A stretch of 64,000 nucleotides of DNA, taken from Flexivirga aerilata (GTDB lineage: Bacteria > Actinomycetota > Actinomycetes > Actinomycetales > Dermatophilaceae). Location: contig NZ_JABENB010000001.1 of the NCBI RefSeq assembly GCF_013002715.1, positions 1,426,001 to 1,490,000 on the forward strand, in the 5' to 3' direction. Positions 43,710-53,382 of the stretch are shown one piece after another. Position 1 is the first letter of the stretch. Each line of letters starts with the position of its first letter. The notes beneath the pieces were generated by a model that saw nothing but the letters and a program-made list of their open reading frames with translations, made no database searches and was not told the DNA's origin. Both the position numbers and the translations under genes were made by a program.

Positions 43710-44623
43710 GTGGCGTTCACCAGGTAGCTGAAGACGCTCTCGAGTGACTCGTCGGTCGGAGTGAGTTCGAGGATGCGGATGCCGTGCTGCTGGGCGACCC
43801 GCGGCACCGCGTGCGCGAAGGCACCGAAGTCGTCGGCCTCGACCTCCAGCACGTCGTTGCTGCGCAGGCGCGCACCCCGCACCGACTGCTCGCCCAGCAG
43901 CAGCGTGGCGAGCCGCCGGTTGTCGGAGCTGCGCACGACATACTGATTGGGCCGGTCGGTCATCAGCCGTCGTATGGCGGCGAAATCGCCACTCGCAGCG
44001 TGCCTTCCGGCGACCACGACCTCCACCTGACGGGCGATCTGCTCGACCTCCTCCAGGATGTGCGAGCTGAAGACGATCGTCCGGCCCTGCTGCGCGAAGT
44101 CGGTGAGCAACCCCATCATGTGGCGCCGCTGGATCGGGTCCATGCCGTTGAAGGGTTCGTCGAGCAGCAGCACCGGCGGCTGGTGCACCAGCGCCGAGGC
44201 GACCTTGATGCGCTGCTTCATGCCCTTGCTGTAGGTGGAGATCTTCCGGTCGGCGGCGGCCGCCATGTCGACCAGCCCGATCGCGTGCTTGGTCGCGGCG
44301 TCGGGCTGGGGCACCTGTTGCAGATCGGCGTTGAGCCGGACGAACTGGCTGCCGGTCAGGAAGTCGTAGAGCGACTCCTGCACCGGCACGAGACCGATCT
44401 TGCGGTAGATCTCGACGTTGCCGCGGGTCGGTGCGCCGTCGATGGTGACGGTGCCGGTCGACGGCGGCAGCAGCCCGGCCATCATCGACAGCAGGGTCGA
44501 CTTGCCGGCACCGTTGGGGCCGAGCAGGCCGGTGATGCCGGGGGAGATGTGCATCGAAACGTCGTTGACCGCAACGACATTGCCATACCAGCGGGACACA
44601 TCGGTCAGGACGAGATCACTCAT
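43706..44623 (-). CDS. ABC transporter ATP-binding protein
   Basis: 305 residues from ATG 44623. Walker A is GLLGPNGAGKSTLL. The signature is relaxed (YSKGMKQRIKVASALV). Walker B is PVLLLDEPFNGMD, and the switch histidine is in VFSSHIL. The last 90 residues form the C-terminal extension common to CcmA/NatA-type exporters. Coupled to the downstream permease by overlap; 45 bases separate it from the permease upstream. Confidence 0.93.
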   Translation of the reverse strand: MSDLVLTDVSRWYGNVVAVNDVSMHISPGITGLLGPNGAGKSTLLSMMAGLLPPSTGTVTIDGAPTRGNVEIYRKIGLVPVQESLYDFLTGSQFVRLNADLQQVPQPDAATKHAIGLVDMAAAADRKISTYSKGMKQRIKVASALVHQPPVLLLDEPFNGMDPIQRRHMMGLLTDFAQQGRTIVFSSHILEEVEQIARQVEVVVAGRHAASGDFAAIRRLMTDRPNQYVVRSSDNRRLATLLLGEQSVRGARLRSNDVLEVEADDFGAFAHAVPRVAQQHGIRILELTPTDESLESVFSYLVNAT

Positions 44624-44668
44624 GAGATCGGGTCCGTCTTCGGGATTCCTCGGGATTGCTCGCAATGG

Positions 44669-45586
44669 TCACAGTGCCGCCGCCTTCCGGATGCGCTCGA
44701 CGAGCACGAACGATGCGCCGAGGATCCACACCAGCGTGACCACGATGAACACCACGGTCCACCCGGCGCTCGGGTGCGGGATGGAAGGCACCGGCCGCGG
44801 CTGGTCGAACAGCCCGCTCACCACCTCGGCGACGAGGGTGAACGGGTTGAACATCGAGGCGATCATCGCGGCCGTCTCGTTGCCCGTGTCGTATGCCGAG
44901 CCCTGCACGATCGTGACGATGCCGGAGGTGAGCATGAGCGCGACGATGACCGCGACCACGGCGAGCCCGGAGCGGGTGGTGATCGCCGAGACCATGCCGC
45001 TGAACGTCGCGAGGATCAGCGACAGCACGAGCACACCGAAGATCGCGGCGAAGAAGTTCTTGGTGTGCTGGGTGCGATCGAGGCCGGAGGAGAGCGCTGC
45101 GGCATACCAGATGGTCATCGGGATGGCGATCACCGCAAAGAGGGCGGTGGCCAGCGCGGCGAGCCGGACCAGCACGTAGGTCGAGCGGTCGAGCGGCCGC
45201 GCGAAGTAGAGCACGATCGTCCGGTAGCGCAGGTCGCGGGCGAAGAGCACCGGCGCCTGGGACGCCGCGAACACGGTGATCAGCAGCTGCGTCCAATAGG
45301 GGTAGCCGAAGTAATTGGCAAGTGGCGCAAAGAGATTGGCCTGATCACCCAGCGACATCTTGCTCAGCTGTATGGCGAGGCCCGCGAGCACGAGGGCGGG
45401 TATGAGCATCAGCGCGGCCACGAGGAAGGGCATGATCTTCGACTTGTTCGAGCGGCCGAGGCCGAAGCAGTGCCGCAGCGAGGTGAGGTAGAGCGACAGC
45501 GCGATCGCGCCGGTGCCCTGCCGCCGCCCGGTGAAGGTGCGGTAGCCGATGTCGTGGATGACGCCTTGGCGAGGTGGGGTGCTCAT
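44669..45586 (-). CDS. ABC-2 type transporter permease
   Basis: 305 residues, six spans. The N-terminus HDIGYRTFTGRRQGTGAIAL is a recurrent start of actinobacterial ABC-2 permeases. A conserved segment LYFARPLDRSTYVLVRLAAL precedes span 4. It overlaps the first ATPase gene of the operon by ATGA, which makes that ATPase its likely partner. Confidence 0.85.
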   Translation of the reverse strand: MSTPPRQGVIHDIGYRTFTGRRQGTGAIALSLYLTSLRHCFGLGRSNKSKIMPFLVAALMLIPALVLAGLAIQLSKMSLGDQANLFAPLANYFGYPYWTQLLITVFAASQAPVLFARDLRYRTIVLYFARPLDRSTYVLVRLAALATALFAVIAIPMTIWYAAALSSGLDRTQHTKNFFAAIFGVLVLSLILATFSGMVSAITTRSGLAVVAVIVALMLTSGIVTIVQGSAYDTGNETAAMIASMFNPFTLVAEVVSGLFDQPRPVPSIPHPSAGWTVVFIVVTLVWILGASFVLVERIRKAAAL

Positions 45587-46506
45587 GCGGGGACACCTCC
45601 GGTCGGCTGCTGGAAGACTTCCTCGAGGCTGTGGTGCACCTCTTGGATGCGGACCAGGCCGAGCCCCTGCGCGACCACCACGTCGCGGATGACATCGAGC
45701 GTCTCGGGGCGTTCGAGCCGCACCTCGATGCGGTCGCCCACCGGCCAGGCCGGGATGCCGCGGTCGACCAGCGCCTGACCGACCAGCTGGTCGCTGCCCG
45801 GCGGGCCGAGCACCTCGACCAGCACGTTGCCGGTGGTGTGGGTCAGGTCGGTCGTGGGGGAGGCGCGCAGGAGCCGGCCGGCGTCGATGACCACGACGTA
45901 GTCGACGGTGCGTTCGAGCTCGCCGAGCAGGTGGCTGGTGACCGCGACCGAGATGCCGAAGTCGTGGCCGATGCGGCCGATCAGGTCCAGCATCTCGTCC
46001 CGCGCCCGGGGGTCGAGACCGTTGGTGGGTTCGTCCAGCAGCACCAGCTGCGGGCTGTGCACGATCGCCTGCGCCAGCTTGGCCCGCTGCTTCATGCCGG
46101 TGGAGTAGCCGCCCATCGCGCGGTGCCGCTCCTCGGCGAGTCCGACGTGCCGCAGCACGTCGGAGGTGCGCTCGCGGGCGGCGTTGCGCGGCAGCCCGGA
46201 CATCATCGCCATGTGCATCACGAACTCGGCGGCCGACACGTCGGCCGGCAGCACGTCGTGCTCGGGCATGTAACCGACGAGCTCGCGCACCTGCGCGCCC
46301 TGCGTGGCGGGGTCCATGCCGAGCACACGTGCGCTGCCGCCGGTGGGCTTCAGCAGCCCGAGCAGCACCTTGATCAGCGTGGACTTGCCGGCGCCGTTGA
46401 CGCCGACGATGCCGGTGATGCCCTCGGGGATGCTGAGCGTCAGGTCGTCGAGCGCGCGCACCCGCGGATACTGCTTGGTCAGGTGCTGCGTGTCGACGAC
46501 CCCCAT
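45583..46506 (-). CDS. ABC transporter ATP-binding protein
   Basis: 307 residues from ATG 46506; TAGGGT lies 8-13 bases upstream and serves either as a ribosome site (AGGG) or as the -10 of a leaderless start. Walker A is GIVGVNGAGKSTLI, the signature YSTGMKQRAKLAQAIV, Walker B QLVLLDEPTNGLD, and the switch histidine is in VTSHLL. First gene of the operon ATPase-permease-ATPase-permease. Export role inferred from the ABC-2 partners; cargo unknown. Confidence 0.92.
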   Translation of the reverse strand: MGVVDTQHLTKQYPRVRALDDLTLSIPEGITGIVGVNGAGKSTLIKVLLGLLKPTGGSARVLGMDPATQGAQVRELVGYMPEHDVLPADVSAAEFVMHMAMMSGLPRNAARERTSDVLRHVGLAEERHRAMGGYSTGMKQRAKLAQAIVHSPQLVLLDEPTNGLDPRARDEMLDLIGRIGHDFGISVAVTSHLLGELERTVDYVVVIDAGRLLRASPTTDLTHTTGNVLVEVLGPPGSDQLVGQALVDRGIPAWPVGDRIEVRLERPETLDVIRDVVVAQGLGLVRIQEVHHSLEEVFQQPTGGVPA

Positions 46507-46542
46507 GCGCGTCACCCTACTGATCCGGGCGCGCAGGTCCCG

Positions 46543-47394
46543 TCATACGGCCGGAATGTCGACTTCCAGGTCGTCGAGCGGGAACGGCGGCTGGCCCGCG
46601 CCGGTGATGTGCAGGCTGCCCCACGGGGTCAGCTCCGAGACGCGCCCGGGAGCGGGCGTCCCGCCTGCGTGTACGACGATCTTGGTGCCCGGCTTGAGAC
46701 CGTCCGCCGCGGCGATGTGGCCCTGCCAGTGGTACTGGCCGTCGGTCGGCTGCATCGCGCCGGTCAGCTGGGCCTGCACGGTGATGCGCTCGCCGTCCGG
46801 CAGCTCGATCTCGGCCGGGCCGTACCAGGCGGCGTCGAGCAGCCCCGGCTCGGCGTAGCCGAACCACAGGTCGTCGCGGCGCGGGTGGCCGGCGTGCCCG
46901 ACCTGCGCGATGCGCCGGGCGCGTTGCCACGGGAAGCGGCGCCGCTCGGTGACGCGCGGCCAGTCGGAGGTCGAGCGCGGACGGTCGGTCTCCAGCTGCA
47001 CGGCCTCGCGCACGTCGACCCAGACGGCCTCGGTGACCCGCATCAGCTCGAGCGCGTCGGCGACATACGAGAGGGCCTCGCGGTCGCGCACGACGAAGAG
47101 GTTGGGGAAGCCGCTGCGCTGCACGCCGCGGTAGAGGCGGCCGTCCTGCAACGCGTCGTGCAGGACGCGGCCGCCCCGGCCGGTGGCGGTGGCGACCTCC
47201 GGGCCACCGACCAGCACCACTACGCCGGCGCCGACCCCGTCGACCAGCCAGTGATCGTCCTCCCAGACGGCCGTGGGCGGGGCAGTGTCGGAGGTGTCGG
47301 TGCGGCGCACCTGCACCTGCTCGATCCGGGAGAGCGCATCGGCCGCGCGCGACGTGCTGAGTGCGTCGGCGCCGATCAGGTTGATGGTGATCAC
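46543..47394 (-). CDS. DUF4873 domain protein
   Basis: 283 residues from a GTG at 47394 overlapping the diiron oxygenase stop as GTGA. The C-terminal third matches DUF4873: YGPAEIELPDGERITVQAQL followed by PTDGQYHWQGHI and GTPAPGRVSELTPWGSLHI. The N-terminal half (VITINLIGADALSTSRAADA onward, with GAGVVVLVGGPEVATATGRG) is not recognised and may be a Rossmann-like fold. DUF4873 domains often occur beside or fused to oxygenases, so an accessory role to the upstream diiron enzyme is inferred. Confidence 0.75.
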   Translation of the reverse strand: MITINLIGADALSTSRAADALSRIEQVQVRRTDTSDTAPPTAVWEDDHWLVDGVGAGVVVLVGGPEVATATGRGGRVLHDALQDGRLYRGVQRSGFPNLFVVRDREALSYVADALELMRVTEAVWVDVREAVQLETDRPRSTSDWPRVTERRRFPWQRARRIAQVGHAGHPRRDDLWFGYAEPGLLDAAWYGPAEIELPDGERITVQAQLTGAMQPTDGQYHWQGHIAAADGLKPGTKIVVHAGGTPAPGRVSELTPWGSLHITGAGQPPFPLDDLEVDIPAV

Positions 47395-48320
47395 GGCAGG
47401 AATCCCGCCTTGCGCCAGCCCTTTTCGGCGATCGGGCCCATGAAGCCGGTCTCCCGCAGGAAGCCTGCGAGGTCGGCGAAGCCCTCCTGCTTCATCGCAT
47501 TGAAGTGCGGGTTGGACCGGGCGATCTTGGCGCACTGGTCGCCGTCGAGTCCGGCGCGGCGGTACATCGCCGGGTTGGTCAGCCACTGGTTGAAGAGGAT
47601 GGCGACGGCGCCGTGCGCGTTGGCGAGGAAGTACTTCTCGCGCTTGTCCTTGGTGTGGGTACGACGGCGCAGTCCGTCGCGGGCGAAGCTGATGTGGCGC
47701 GCCTCCTCAGTCACGTGGATGCGCATCAGCCGCGACACGATCGGCTGCAGCTGCGGGTCGTCCAGCCCGCGGCGCTGCATCGCGTCGAAGATCTCCTCGC
47801 CGACCAGCGCGAACAGCCAGAGGCCGGAGCCGTGCAGGGTGAACGGCAGCAGTCGCAGCACCCGCCGGTTGAGCTCGGACATCCGGTAGACGCGGGCGCC
47901 GCAGCGGTCGATGACCTTGGCGAACATCGCCATGTGACGGCACTCGTCGCCCATCTCGGTGAGGGAGTACTGCGCCTCCTGGCCGGCCGGGTCCTTCTCG
48001 GTCAGCCGGTGCAGCAGCGCCAGGTCGAGCAGCGTCTCGAACCAGAGGCCGACCGACAGCACGTTGGCCATCTCCTCGCGGGAGACGTCGATGCGCTGCT
48101 GCTCGGTGAGCGAGTCCCAGAACGGCGTGCCGTAGAGGGTGAGCAGCGTGGGCGGGAGGAAGTATTTGCCCTCCTCCAGCGGCGCGTCCCAGTCGATGTC
48201 GACGATGGGTGCGTAGGAACGGCGGACCGACCCCTTGAGAAGGCGCTCGGAGACGGTCTCGCGGTCGGGCGACTGACGGTCGGCGGACCGGCCGGTGGAG
48301 GGCTCGAGAGTTGTCGTCAT
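47391..48320 (-). CDS. AurF-like diiron oxygenase
   Basis: 309 residues from ATG 48320. Seven residues align in spacing with the ligands of the p-aminobenzoate N-oxygenase AurF: Glu95, Glu126 and His129 (DECRH), Glu175, His202, Glu206 and His209 (EEARH). It is therefore a ferritin-like diiron oxygenase of PF11583. AurF oxidises arylamines to nitro compounds; many homologues have unknown substrates. Co-transcribed with the DUF4873 gene and divergent from a TetR gene. An upstream in-frame extension to 48551 runs into the regulator gene and is rejected. Confidence 0.85.
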   Translation of the reverse strand: MTTTLEPSTGRSADRQSPDRETVSERLLKGSVRRSYAPIVDIDWDAPLEEGKYFLPPTLLTLYGTPFWDSLTEQQRIDVSREEMANVLSVGLWFETLLDLALLHRLTEKDPAGQEAQYSLTEMGDECRHMAMFAKVIDRCGARVYRMSELNRRVLRLLPFTLHGSGLWLFALVGEEIFDAMQRRGLDDPQLQPIVSRLMRIHVTEEARHISFARDGLRRRTHTKDKREKYFLANAHGAVAILFNQWLTNPAMYRRAGLDGDQCAKIARSNPHFNAMKQEGFADLAGFLRETGFMGPIAEKGWRKAGFLP

Positions 48321-48390
48321 GGCAGTAAGCGTACCGCCGGTAACATCTGAATACCAGTGGTCCGGAGAGTTTGCTACCGTCATACGTCTG
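48321..48390. promoter_or_regulatory. Divergent promoter region, diiron oxygenase/TetR
   Basis: 70 bases between two divergent starts. Contains the 11-base palindrome TACCGCCGGTA (48332-48342), a reasonable half of a TetR-type site near the oxygenase start, and TACCGT followed by GTCATAC before the TetR ATG. No ribosome site precedes the TetR gene. Confidence 0.35.
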
Positions 48391-49068
48391 ATGCCCGAGA
48401 CCACGCCCTGGAATCGCGCGCGTGACGCGCAGCGGAAAACACAGCGCGACGCGCGCCGTGTGGTGCTGGTCGACGCGGCGATTGCGGCGATCGAGGCGGA
48501 CGGCCCGGACGTGAGCGTGGCGCAGATCGCGCGCACCGCCGGCGTCACCAAGCCGGTGCTCTACCGCCAGTTCGACGACAAGGACGACCTGATGCGCGCG
48601 GTCGGCGTCGCCGAGGGTGAGCGGATCCTGGCCGCGATCCGCACAGAGCTGAACGTGCCCGGCGTGTCGTCGCTCGAGGTGGTGACCCGCGCGGTCGACG
48701 CGTTCCTGCACGCGATCGACCAGCACCCGCAGGTCTACCTGGCGCTGATGCGGCGGCGTTCCGGCGACGACCTGCGGCTCACCCAGCAGGGCGTCACCGA
48801 CTATCTCTACCGGCTGATCCACGAGGTGTTCGTCGCGAGCGGCATCGACGCCGCCGGTGCGCAGACGTGGGCGCACTGCATCGTGGCCATGGGCGTCGCG
48901 GCGGGTGAGCTCTACCTGTCCACCCCCGAGCAGGCGGCCCGCGACCGCATCGGCCAGCAGGTCACCGACCTCATCATCGGGGGACTGGCCGGCATCGCCG
49001 GCTCCTCCGGCGTCGAACTCGACGCCGTCGCAACCGGATTGGGGCGCGCGTTCAGCGGCGTGAGCTGA
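48391..49068 (+). CDS. TetR-family transcriptional regulator
   Basis: 225 residues from ATG 48391. The helix-turn-helix region reads LVDAAIAAIEADGPDVSVAQ then IARTAGVTKPVLYRQFDDKD, typical of TetR_N. The ligand domain is helical (AVDAFLHAIDQHPQVYLALM) and resembles the groups controlling lipid or oxygenase genes. Divergent from the diiron oxygenase operon, which it most likely represses. The frame is open upstream to 48295 but that part overlaps the oxygenase start. Confidence 0.87.
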   Translation: MPETTPWNRARDAQRKTQRDARRVVLVDAAIAAIEADGPDVSVAQIARTAGVTKPVLYRQFDDKDDLMRAVGVAEGERILAAIRTELNVPGVSSLEVVTRAVDAFLHAIDQHPQVYLALMRRRSGDDLRLTQQGVTDYLYRLIHEVFVASGIDAAGAQTWAHCIVAMGVAAGELYLSTPEQAARDRIGQQVTDLIIGGLAGIAGSSGVELDAVATGLGRAFSGVS

Positions 49069-49552
49069 GCCTGACTGCTTCGCTTCTGCTCGGTCGGTCC
49101 GCGCATCCCGTGAGCGAGGGTGCGTATGGCGTCACGGTTGCTTACGGGATCGCCGCAGACGCGCGGGCGGGGTGTGCGCAGCGTCATACGCCTCGGCTCT
49201 GCCTCGATTTGGCGCATGCTGCGGCCTCTGGCACACTGGTCAGGTTGCTTGACGCGCAGTGATCACGCGTGTGCCGATGACTCGGAAGGTTTCGAGGCCG
49301 GCGCGCGGCGGAGCTGCCGCCCCGAAAGCATGTCGATCCGGCCCTGGTGCCGAGGGTCGGATGAGGTCGGGAAGCGCAAGCTGCAGGCGCGAAACCATGC
49401 GGTATCGCCCGGCCAACCACGCCAGATATGTCGGCGTCGTGCTGCGGAGCACACCCGACACACCCGAGCGCGGGGGTCGGTTCGGATCGTTGGAATCACG
49501 GCAAACCAGACCTAGTAGTAACTGAAGTACGGCGAGAGAGAGACACGGGCGA
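49069..49552 (+). promoter_or_regulatory. S10 operon upstream region
   Basis: 484 bases without a convincing gene. TTGGCG (49210-49215), 17 bases, CACACT (49233-49238) is a weak promoter candidate that would leave a leader of roughly 310 bases. An inverted pair GCGTATGGCG (about 49131) and GCGTCATACGC (about 49178) lies upstream. Long S10 leaders carry L4 autoregulation in enterobacteria, but no such structure could be identified here by eye. Confidence 0.35.
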
Positions 49553-49861
49553 ATGGCGGGACAAAAGATCCGCATCCGACTGAAGTCGTATGACCACGAG
49601 GTCATCGACAGCTCGGCGCGCAAGATTGTCGACACGGTGACTCGTGCCGGTGCAACGGTTGTCGGCCCGGTGCCGCTGCCGACGGAGAAGAACGTTTTCT
49701 GCGTCATCCGTTCACCGCACAAGTACAAGGACAGCCGCGAGCACTTCGAGATGCGCACCCACAAGCGGCTGATCGACATCGTTGACCCGACGCCGAAGGC
49801 TGTCGACTCGCTCATGCGTCTCGACCTGCCGGCGGACGTCAACATCGAGATCAAGCTCTGA
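49553..49861 (+). CDS. rpsJ: 30S ribosomal protein S10
   Basis: 102 residues, [21 protein letters not shown]10 sits in the 30S head and doubles as NusE in antitermination. The conserved loop [20 protein letters not shown] is intact. First gene of the S10 operon; GAGAGAGA-type purines precede the ATG rather than a canonical GGAGG. Confidence 0.97.
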   Translation: MAGQKIRIRLKSYDHEVIDSSARKIVDTVTRAGATVVGPVPLPTEKNVFCVIRSPHKYKDSREHFEMRTHKRLIDIVDPTPKAVDSLMRLDLPADVNIEIKL

Positions 49862-49884
49862 CGCCCGGGAAGGAATGACTCGCA

Positions 49885-50556
49885 GTGACACACACAACTG
49901 AGCGCTCCGTCAAGGGCGTCCTGGGCGAGAAGCTCGGCATGACCCAGGTGTGGGACGAGGCAGGCCGCCTCGTGCCCGTCACCGTGGTGCAGGCCGGCCC
50001 CTGCGTCGTGACCGCGGTCCGCGGTGAGGGCGAGGGCTACCACGCGGTGCAGATCGGCTACGGCGCGATCGACCCCCGCAAGGTCAACAAGCCGATGACC
50101 GGCCACTTCGAGAAGGCCGGCGTGACCCCGCGCCGCCACCTCGCCGAGATCCGCACCGCGGACGCCGGCGAGTACGAACTCGGCCAAGAGGTCACCGTCG
50201 AGACCTTCGAGCCCGGACAGCGCATCGACGCGGTCGGCACCACCAAGGGCAAGGGCTTCGCGGGCGTCATGAAGCGTCACGGCTTCAAGGGCGTCAGCTC
50301 CTCGCACGGTGCGCACCGCAACCACCGCAAGCCCGGTTCGATCGGTGGCTGCGCCACCCCGGGCCGTGTCTTCAAGGGCATGCGTATGGCGGGCCGCATG
50401 GGCGGCGAGCGCCAGACCACCCAGAACCTGACCATCCACGCGGTCGACGCCGACAAGGGCCTGCTGCTGATCAAGGGTGCCGTCCCCGGCCCCCGCGGCG
50501 GCATCGTCCTGGTGAAATCAGCAGCCAAGTCGGCCGACTTCGTCAAGGAGGCCTGA
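49885..50556 (+). CDS. rplC: 50S ribosomal protein L3
   Basis: 223 residues from GTG 49885 (GGAAGGA upstream). Begins [20 protein letters not shown]. Near the peptidyl-transferase loop it reads [20 protein letters not shown], the conserved L3 extension including the usual methylation-site region. Short N-terminal addition (THTTERS) compared with most homologues. Confidence 0.97.
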   Translation: MTHTTERSVKGVLGEKLGMTQVWDEAGRLVPVTVVQAGPCVVTAVRGEGEGYHAVQIGYGAIDPRKVNKPMTGHFEKAGVTPRRHLAEIRTADAGEYELGQEVTVETFEPGQRIDAVGTTKGKGFAGVMKRHGFKGVSSSHGAHRNHRKPGSIGGCATPGRVFKGMRMAGRMGGERQTTQNLTIHAVDADKGLLLIKGAVPGPRGGIVLVKSAAKSADFVKEA

Positions 50557-50561
50557 GCCAG

Positions 50562-51500
50562 ATGACGACCGTTGACATCGTCGCGCCCGACGGCGCGAAG
50601 GCGGGCACCGTCGAGCTGCCGGCCGAGATCTTCGACGTGCAGACCAACGTGCCGCTGATCCACCAGGTCGTGGTGGCGCAGCTCGCGGCTGCGCGCCAGG
50701 GCACCCACTCCACCAAGACCCGCGGCGAGGTCCGCGGCGGTGGCAAGAAGCCCTACCGCCAGAAGGGCACCGGCCGCGCCCGCCAGGGTTCGACCCGTGC
50801 GCCGCAGTTTGCCGGCGGTGGCACCGTCCACGGCCCGAAGCCGCGCGACTATGCCCAGCGCACCCCGAAGAAGATGAAGGCCGCCGCCCTGCGCGGTGCC
50901 CTCTCGGACCGGGCGCGCCACGGCCGCATCCACGTGCTGTCGACCGTGGTCGAGGGTGAGAAGCCGTCGACCAAGGCCGCGGCCGCGCTGCTCGGTGGCC
51001 TCACCGAGCGCAAGAACCTGCTGGTCGTGCTGGCCCGCGGCGAGGAGAACGCGCTGCTGTCGGTGCGCAACCTGGCCGACGTGCACATCCTGTTCGCCGA
51101 CCAGCTGAACACCTACGACGTGCTCTGCGCCGACGACCTGGTCTTCACCCAGCCCGCGCTCGAGGGCTTCCTCGCGCGCACCTCGGGTGCCGAGCAGGCC
51201 GCCCCGGCCGCTGCGCCGGCGAAGGCCACCGAGGCGCCGGCTCCGGCCGCGACCGCCGAGGTCGCCGACGGCGGCTTCGGTGCCGACTCGGCCGCTCCGC
51301 TGGCCGACGGCGCGTCGCCCGACCCGGCCGTGTTCGCGGTCAAGGGCAACAAGGACTCGATGAAGTACCACGTCCCCGGCTCCCGTTGGTATGACGCCAC
51401 GGTCGCCGAGGTGTGGTTCAAGACCGCTGAGGCCGCCGCGGCCGCCGGGTTCGCCCCGGCCGGTGGCGCCGCAGCGCAGCAGACCGAGAAGGACAAGTGA
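50562..51500 (+). CDS. rplD: 50S ribosomal protein L4 with C-terminal 'sunset'-like extension
   Basis: 312 residues, about 100 more than usual. Residues 1-208 are a normal L4, with the exit-tunnel loop [20 protein letters not shown] and [19 protein letters not shown]. Residues 209-256 are an Ala/Pro-rich linker. Residues about 258-298 ([20 protein letters not shown], then [20 protein letters not shown]) match the small 'sunset' module seen at the C-termini of nucleases and some actinobacterial ribosomal proteins. The stop overlaps an alternative rplW start (GTGA). The role of the extension is unknown. Confidence 0.95.
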   Translation: MTTVDIVAPDGAKAGTVELPAEIFDVQTNVPLIHQVVVAQLAAARQGTHSTKTRGEVRGGGKKPYRQKGTGRARQGSTRAPQFAGGGTVHGPKPRDYAQRTPKKMKAAALRGALSDRARHGRIHVLSTVVEGEKPSTKAAAALLGGLTERKNLLVVLARGEENALLSVRNLADVHILFADQLNTYDVLCADDLVFTQPALEGFLARTSGAEQAAPAAAPAKATEAPAPAATAEVADGGFGADSAAPLADGASPDPAVFAVKGNKDSMKYHVPGSRWYDATVAEVWFKTAEAAAAAGFAPAGGAAAQQTEKDK

Positions 51501-51508
51501 TTTCGGTT

Positions 51509-51808
51509 ATGACGCAACTGGGCAAGAACCCCCGCGACATCCTGATCGCGCCGGTCGTCTCGGAGAAGTCCTACGCACTGCTGGACGAGGGGAAGTACAC
51601 CTTCCTGGTCGACCCGCGGGCGAACAAGACCGAGATCAAGATCGCCGTCGAGGAGATCTTCGACGTCAAGGTCGACTCGGTCCACACGCTGAACCGGCAG
51701 GGCAAGACCCGACGCACCCGCTTCGGCACCGGCAAGCGCAAGGACACCAAGCGCGCCATTGTCTCGCTCAAGGAAGGCGCGATCGACATCTTCGGCTCGC
51801 AGAGCTGA
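51509..51808 (+). CDS. rplW: 50S ribosomal protein L23
   Basis: 99 residues from ATG 51509; a GTG at 51497 overlapping the rplD stop would add four residues and has AAGGA closer to it. Contains [20 protein letters not shown] and [21 protein letters not shown]23 forms the docking site for trigger factor and SRP at the tunnel exit. Confidence 0.95.
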   Translation: MTQLGKNPRDILIAPVVSEKSYALLDEGKYTFLVDPRANKTEIKIAVEEIFDVKVDSVHTLNRQGKTRRTRFGTGKRKDTKRAIVSLKEGAIDIFGSQS

Positions 51809-51853
51809 CCGTCGAACCGCCCGAATAAAGAAGACTGACAAGGACTTTCACTC

Positions 51854-52690
<837 letters not shown>

Positions 52691-52693
52691 GAG

Positions 52694-52975
52694 ATGCCCC
52701 GTTCACTGAAGAAGGGCCCCTTCGTCGACGACCACCTCGCCAAGAAGGTGGAAGCCCAGAACGAAGCCGGCACCAAGAACGTCATCAAGACCTGGTCCCG
52801 CCGGTCGATGATCACGCCCGACATGCTCGGCCACACGCTGGCCGTGCACGACGGCCGCAAGCACGTCCCGGTCTTCGTGACCGAGTCGATGGTCGGCCAC
52901 AAGCTGGGCGAGTTCGCGCCGACCCGGACCTTCAAGGGTCACGAGAAGGACGACCGGAAGGGACGGCGTCGCTGA
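52694..52975 (+). CDS. rpsS: 30S ribosomal protein S19
   Basis: 93 residues, [20 protein letters not shown]. Binds the 30S head with S13. [20 protein letters not shown] and [16 protein letters not shown] are conserved. One base before the rplV ATG. Confidence 0.97.
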   Translation: MPRSLKKGPFVDDHLAKKVEAQNEAGTKNVIKTWSRRSMITPDMLGHTLAVHDGRKHVPVFVTESMVGHKLGEFAPTRTFKGHEKDDRKGRRR

Positions 52976-52976
52976 C

Positions 52977-53381
52977 ATGTCCAGGACTGAGAACACCAAC
53001 CCGACGGTCGCTGCCAAGGCGCAGGCCCGGTTCGTCCGCGTGACGCCGATGAAGGCCCGCCGCGTGGTCGACCTGGTGCGTGGCAAGAACGCCCAGGACG
53101 CGATCAACATCCTCACCTTCGCGCCGCAGAGCGCGAGCGAGCCGGTGCTGAAGGTGCTGAACAGCGCCATCGCCAACGCTCGCCAGAAGGCCGACGCGCA
53201 GTCGGTGGCCTTCGACGAGCGCCTCCTCGTGATCGACGAGGCGTATGTCGACGAGGGTCCCACGATGAAGCGGTTCCGGCCTCGTGCGCAGGGTCGCGCG
53301 AGCCGCATCCTCAAGCGCACCAGCCACATCACGTTGCACGTCGCCCAGCCCGAGGCCAAGAACCAGGAAGGACGGGCCTGA
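52977..53381 (+). CDS. rplV: 50S ribosomal protein L22
   Basis: 134 residues. [20 protein letters not shown] starts the core. The tunnel-lining hairpin region includes [20 protein letters not shown], the macrolide-relevant loop, without visible insertion or deletion. A short N-terminal lead ([15 protein letters not shown]) and C-terminal tail are present. Confidence 0.97.
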   Translation: MSRTENTNPTVAAKAQARFVRVTPMKARRVVDLVRGKNAQDAINILTFAPQSASEPVLKVLNSAIANARQKADAQSVAFDERLLVIDEAYVDEGPTMKRFRPRAQGRASRILKRTSHITLHVAQPEAKNQEGRA

Positions 53382-53382
53382 T

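Noticed and set aside
43784..47889. Two long plus-strand frames across the ABC and oxygenase genes
   Set aside because: Both are antisense to genes with Walker motifs or diiron ligands and contain only low-complexity sequence.
49120..49525. Small frames in the S10 upstream region
   Set aside because: No ribosome sites, Arg-rich composition, and they end at the rpsJ leader; treated as non-coding.
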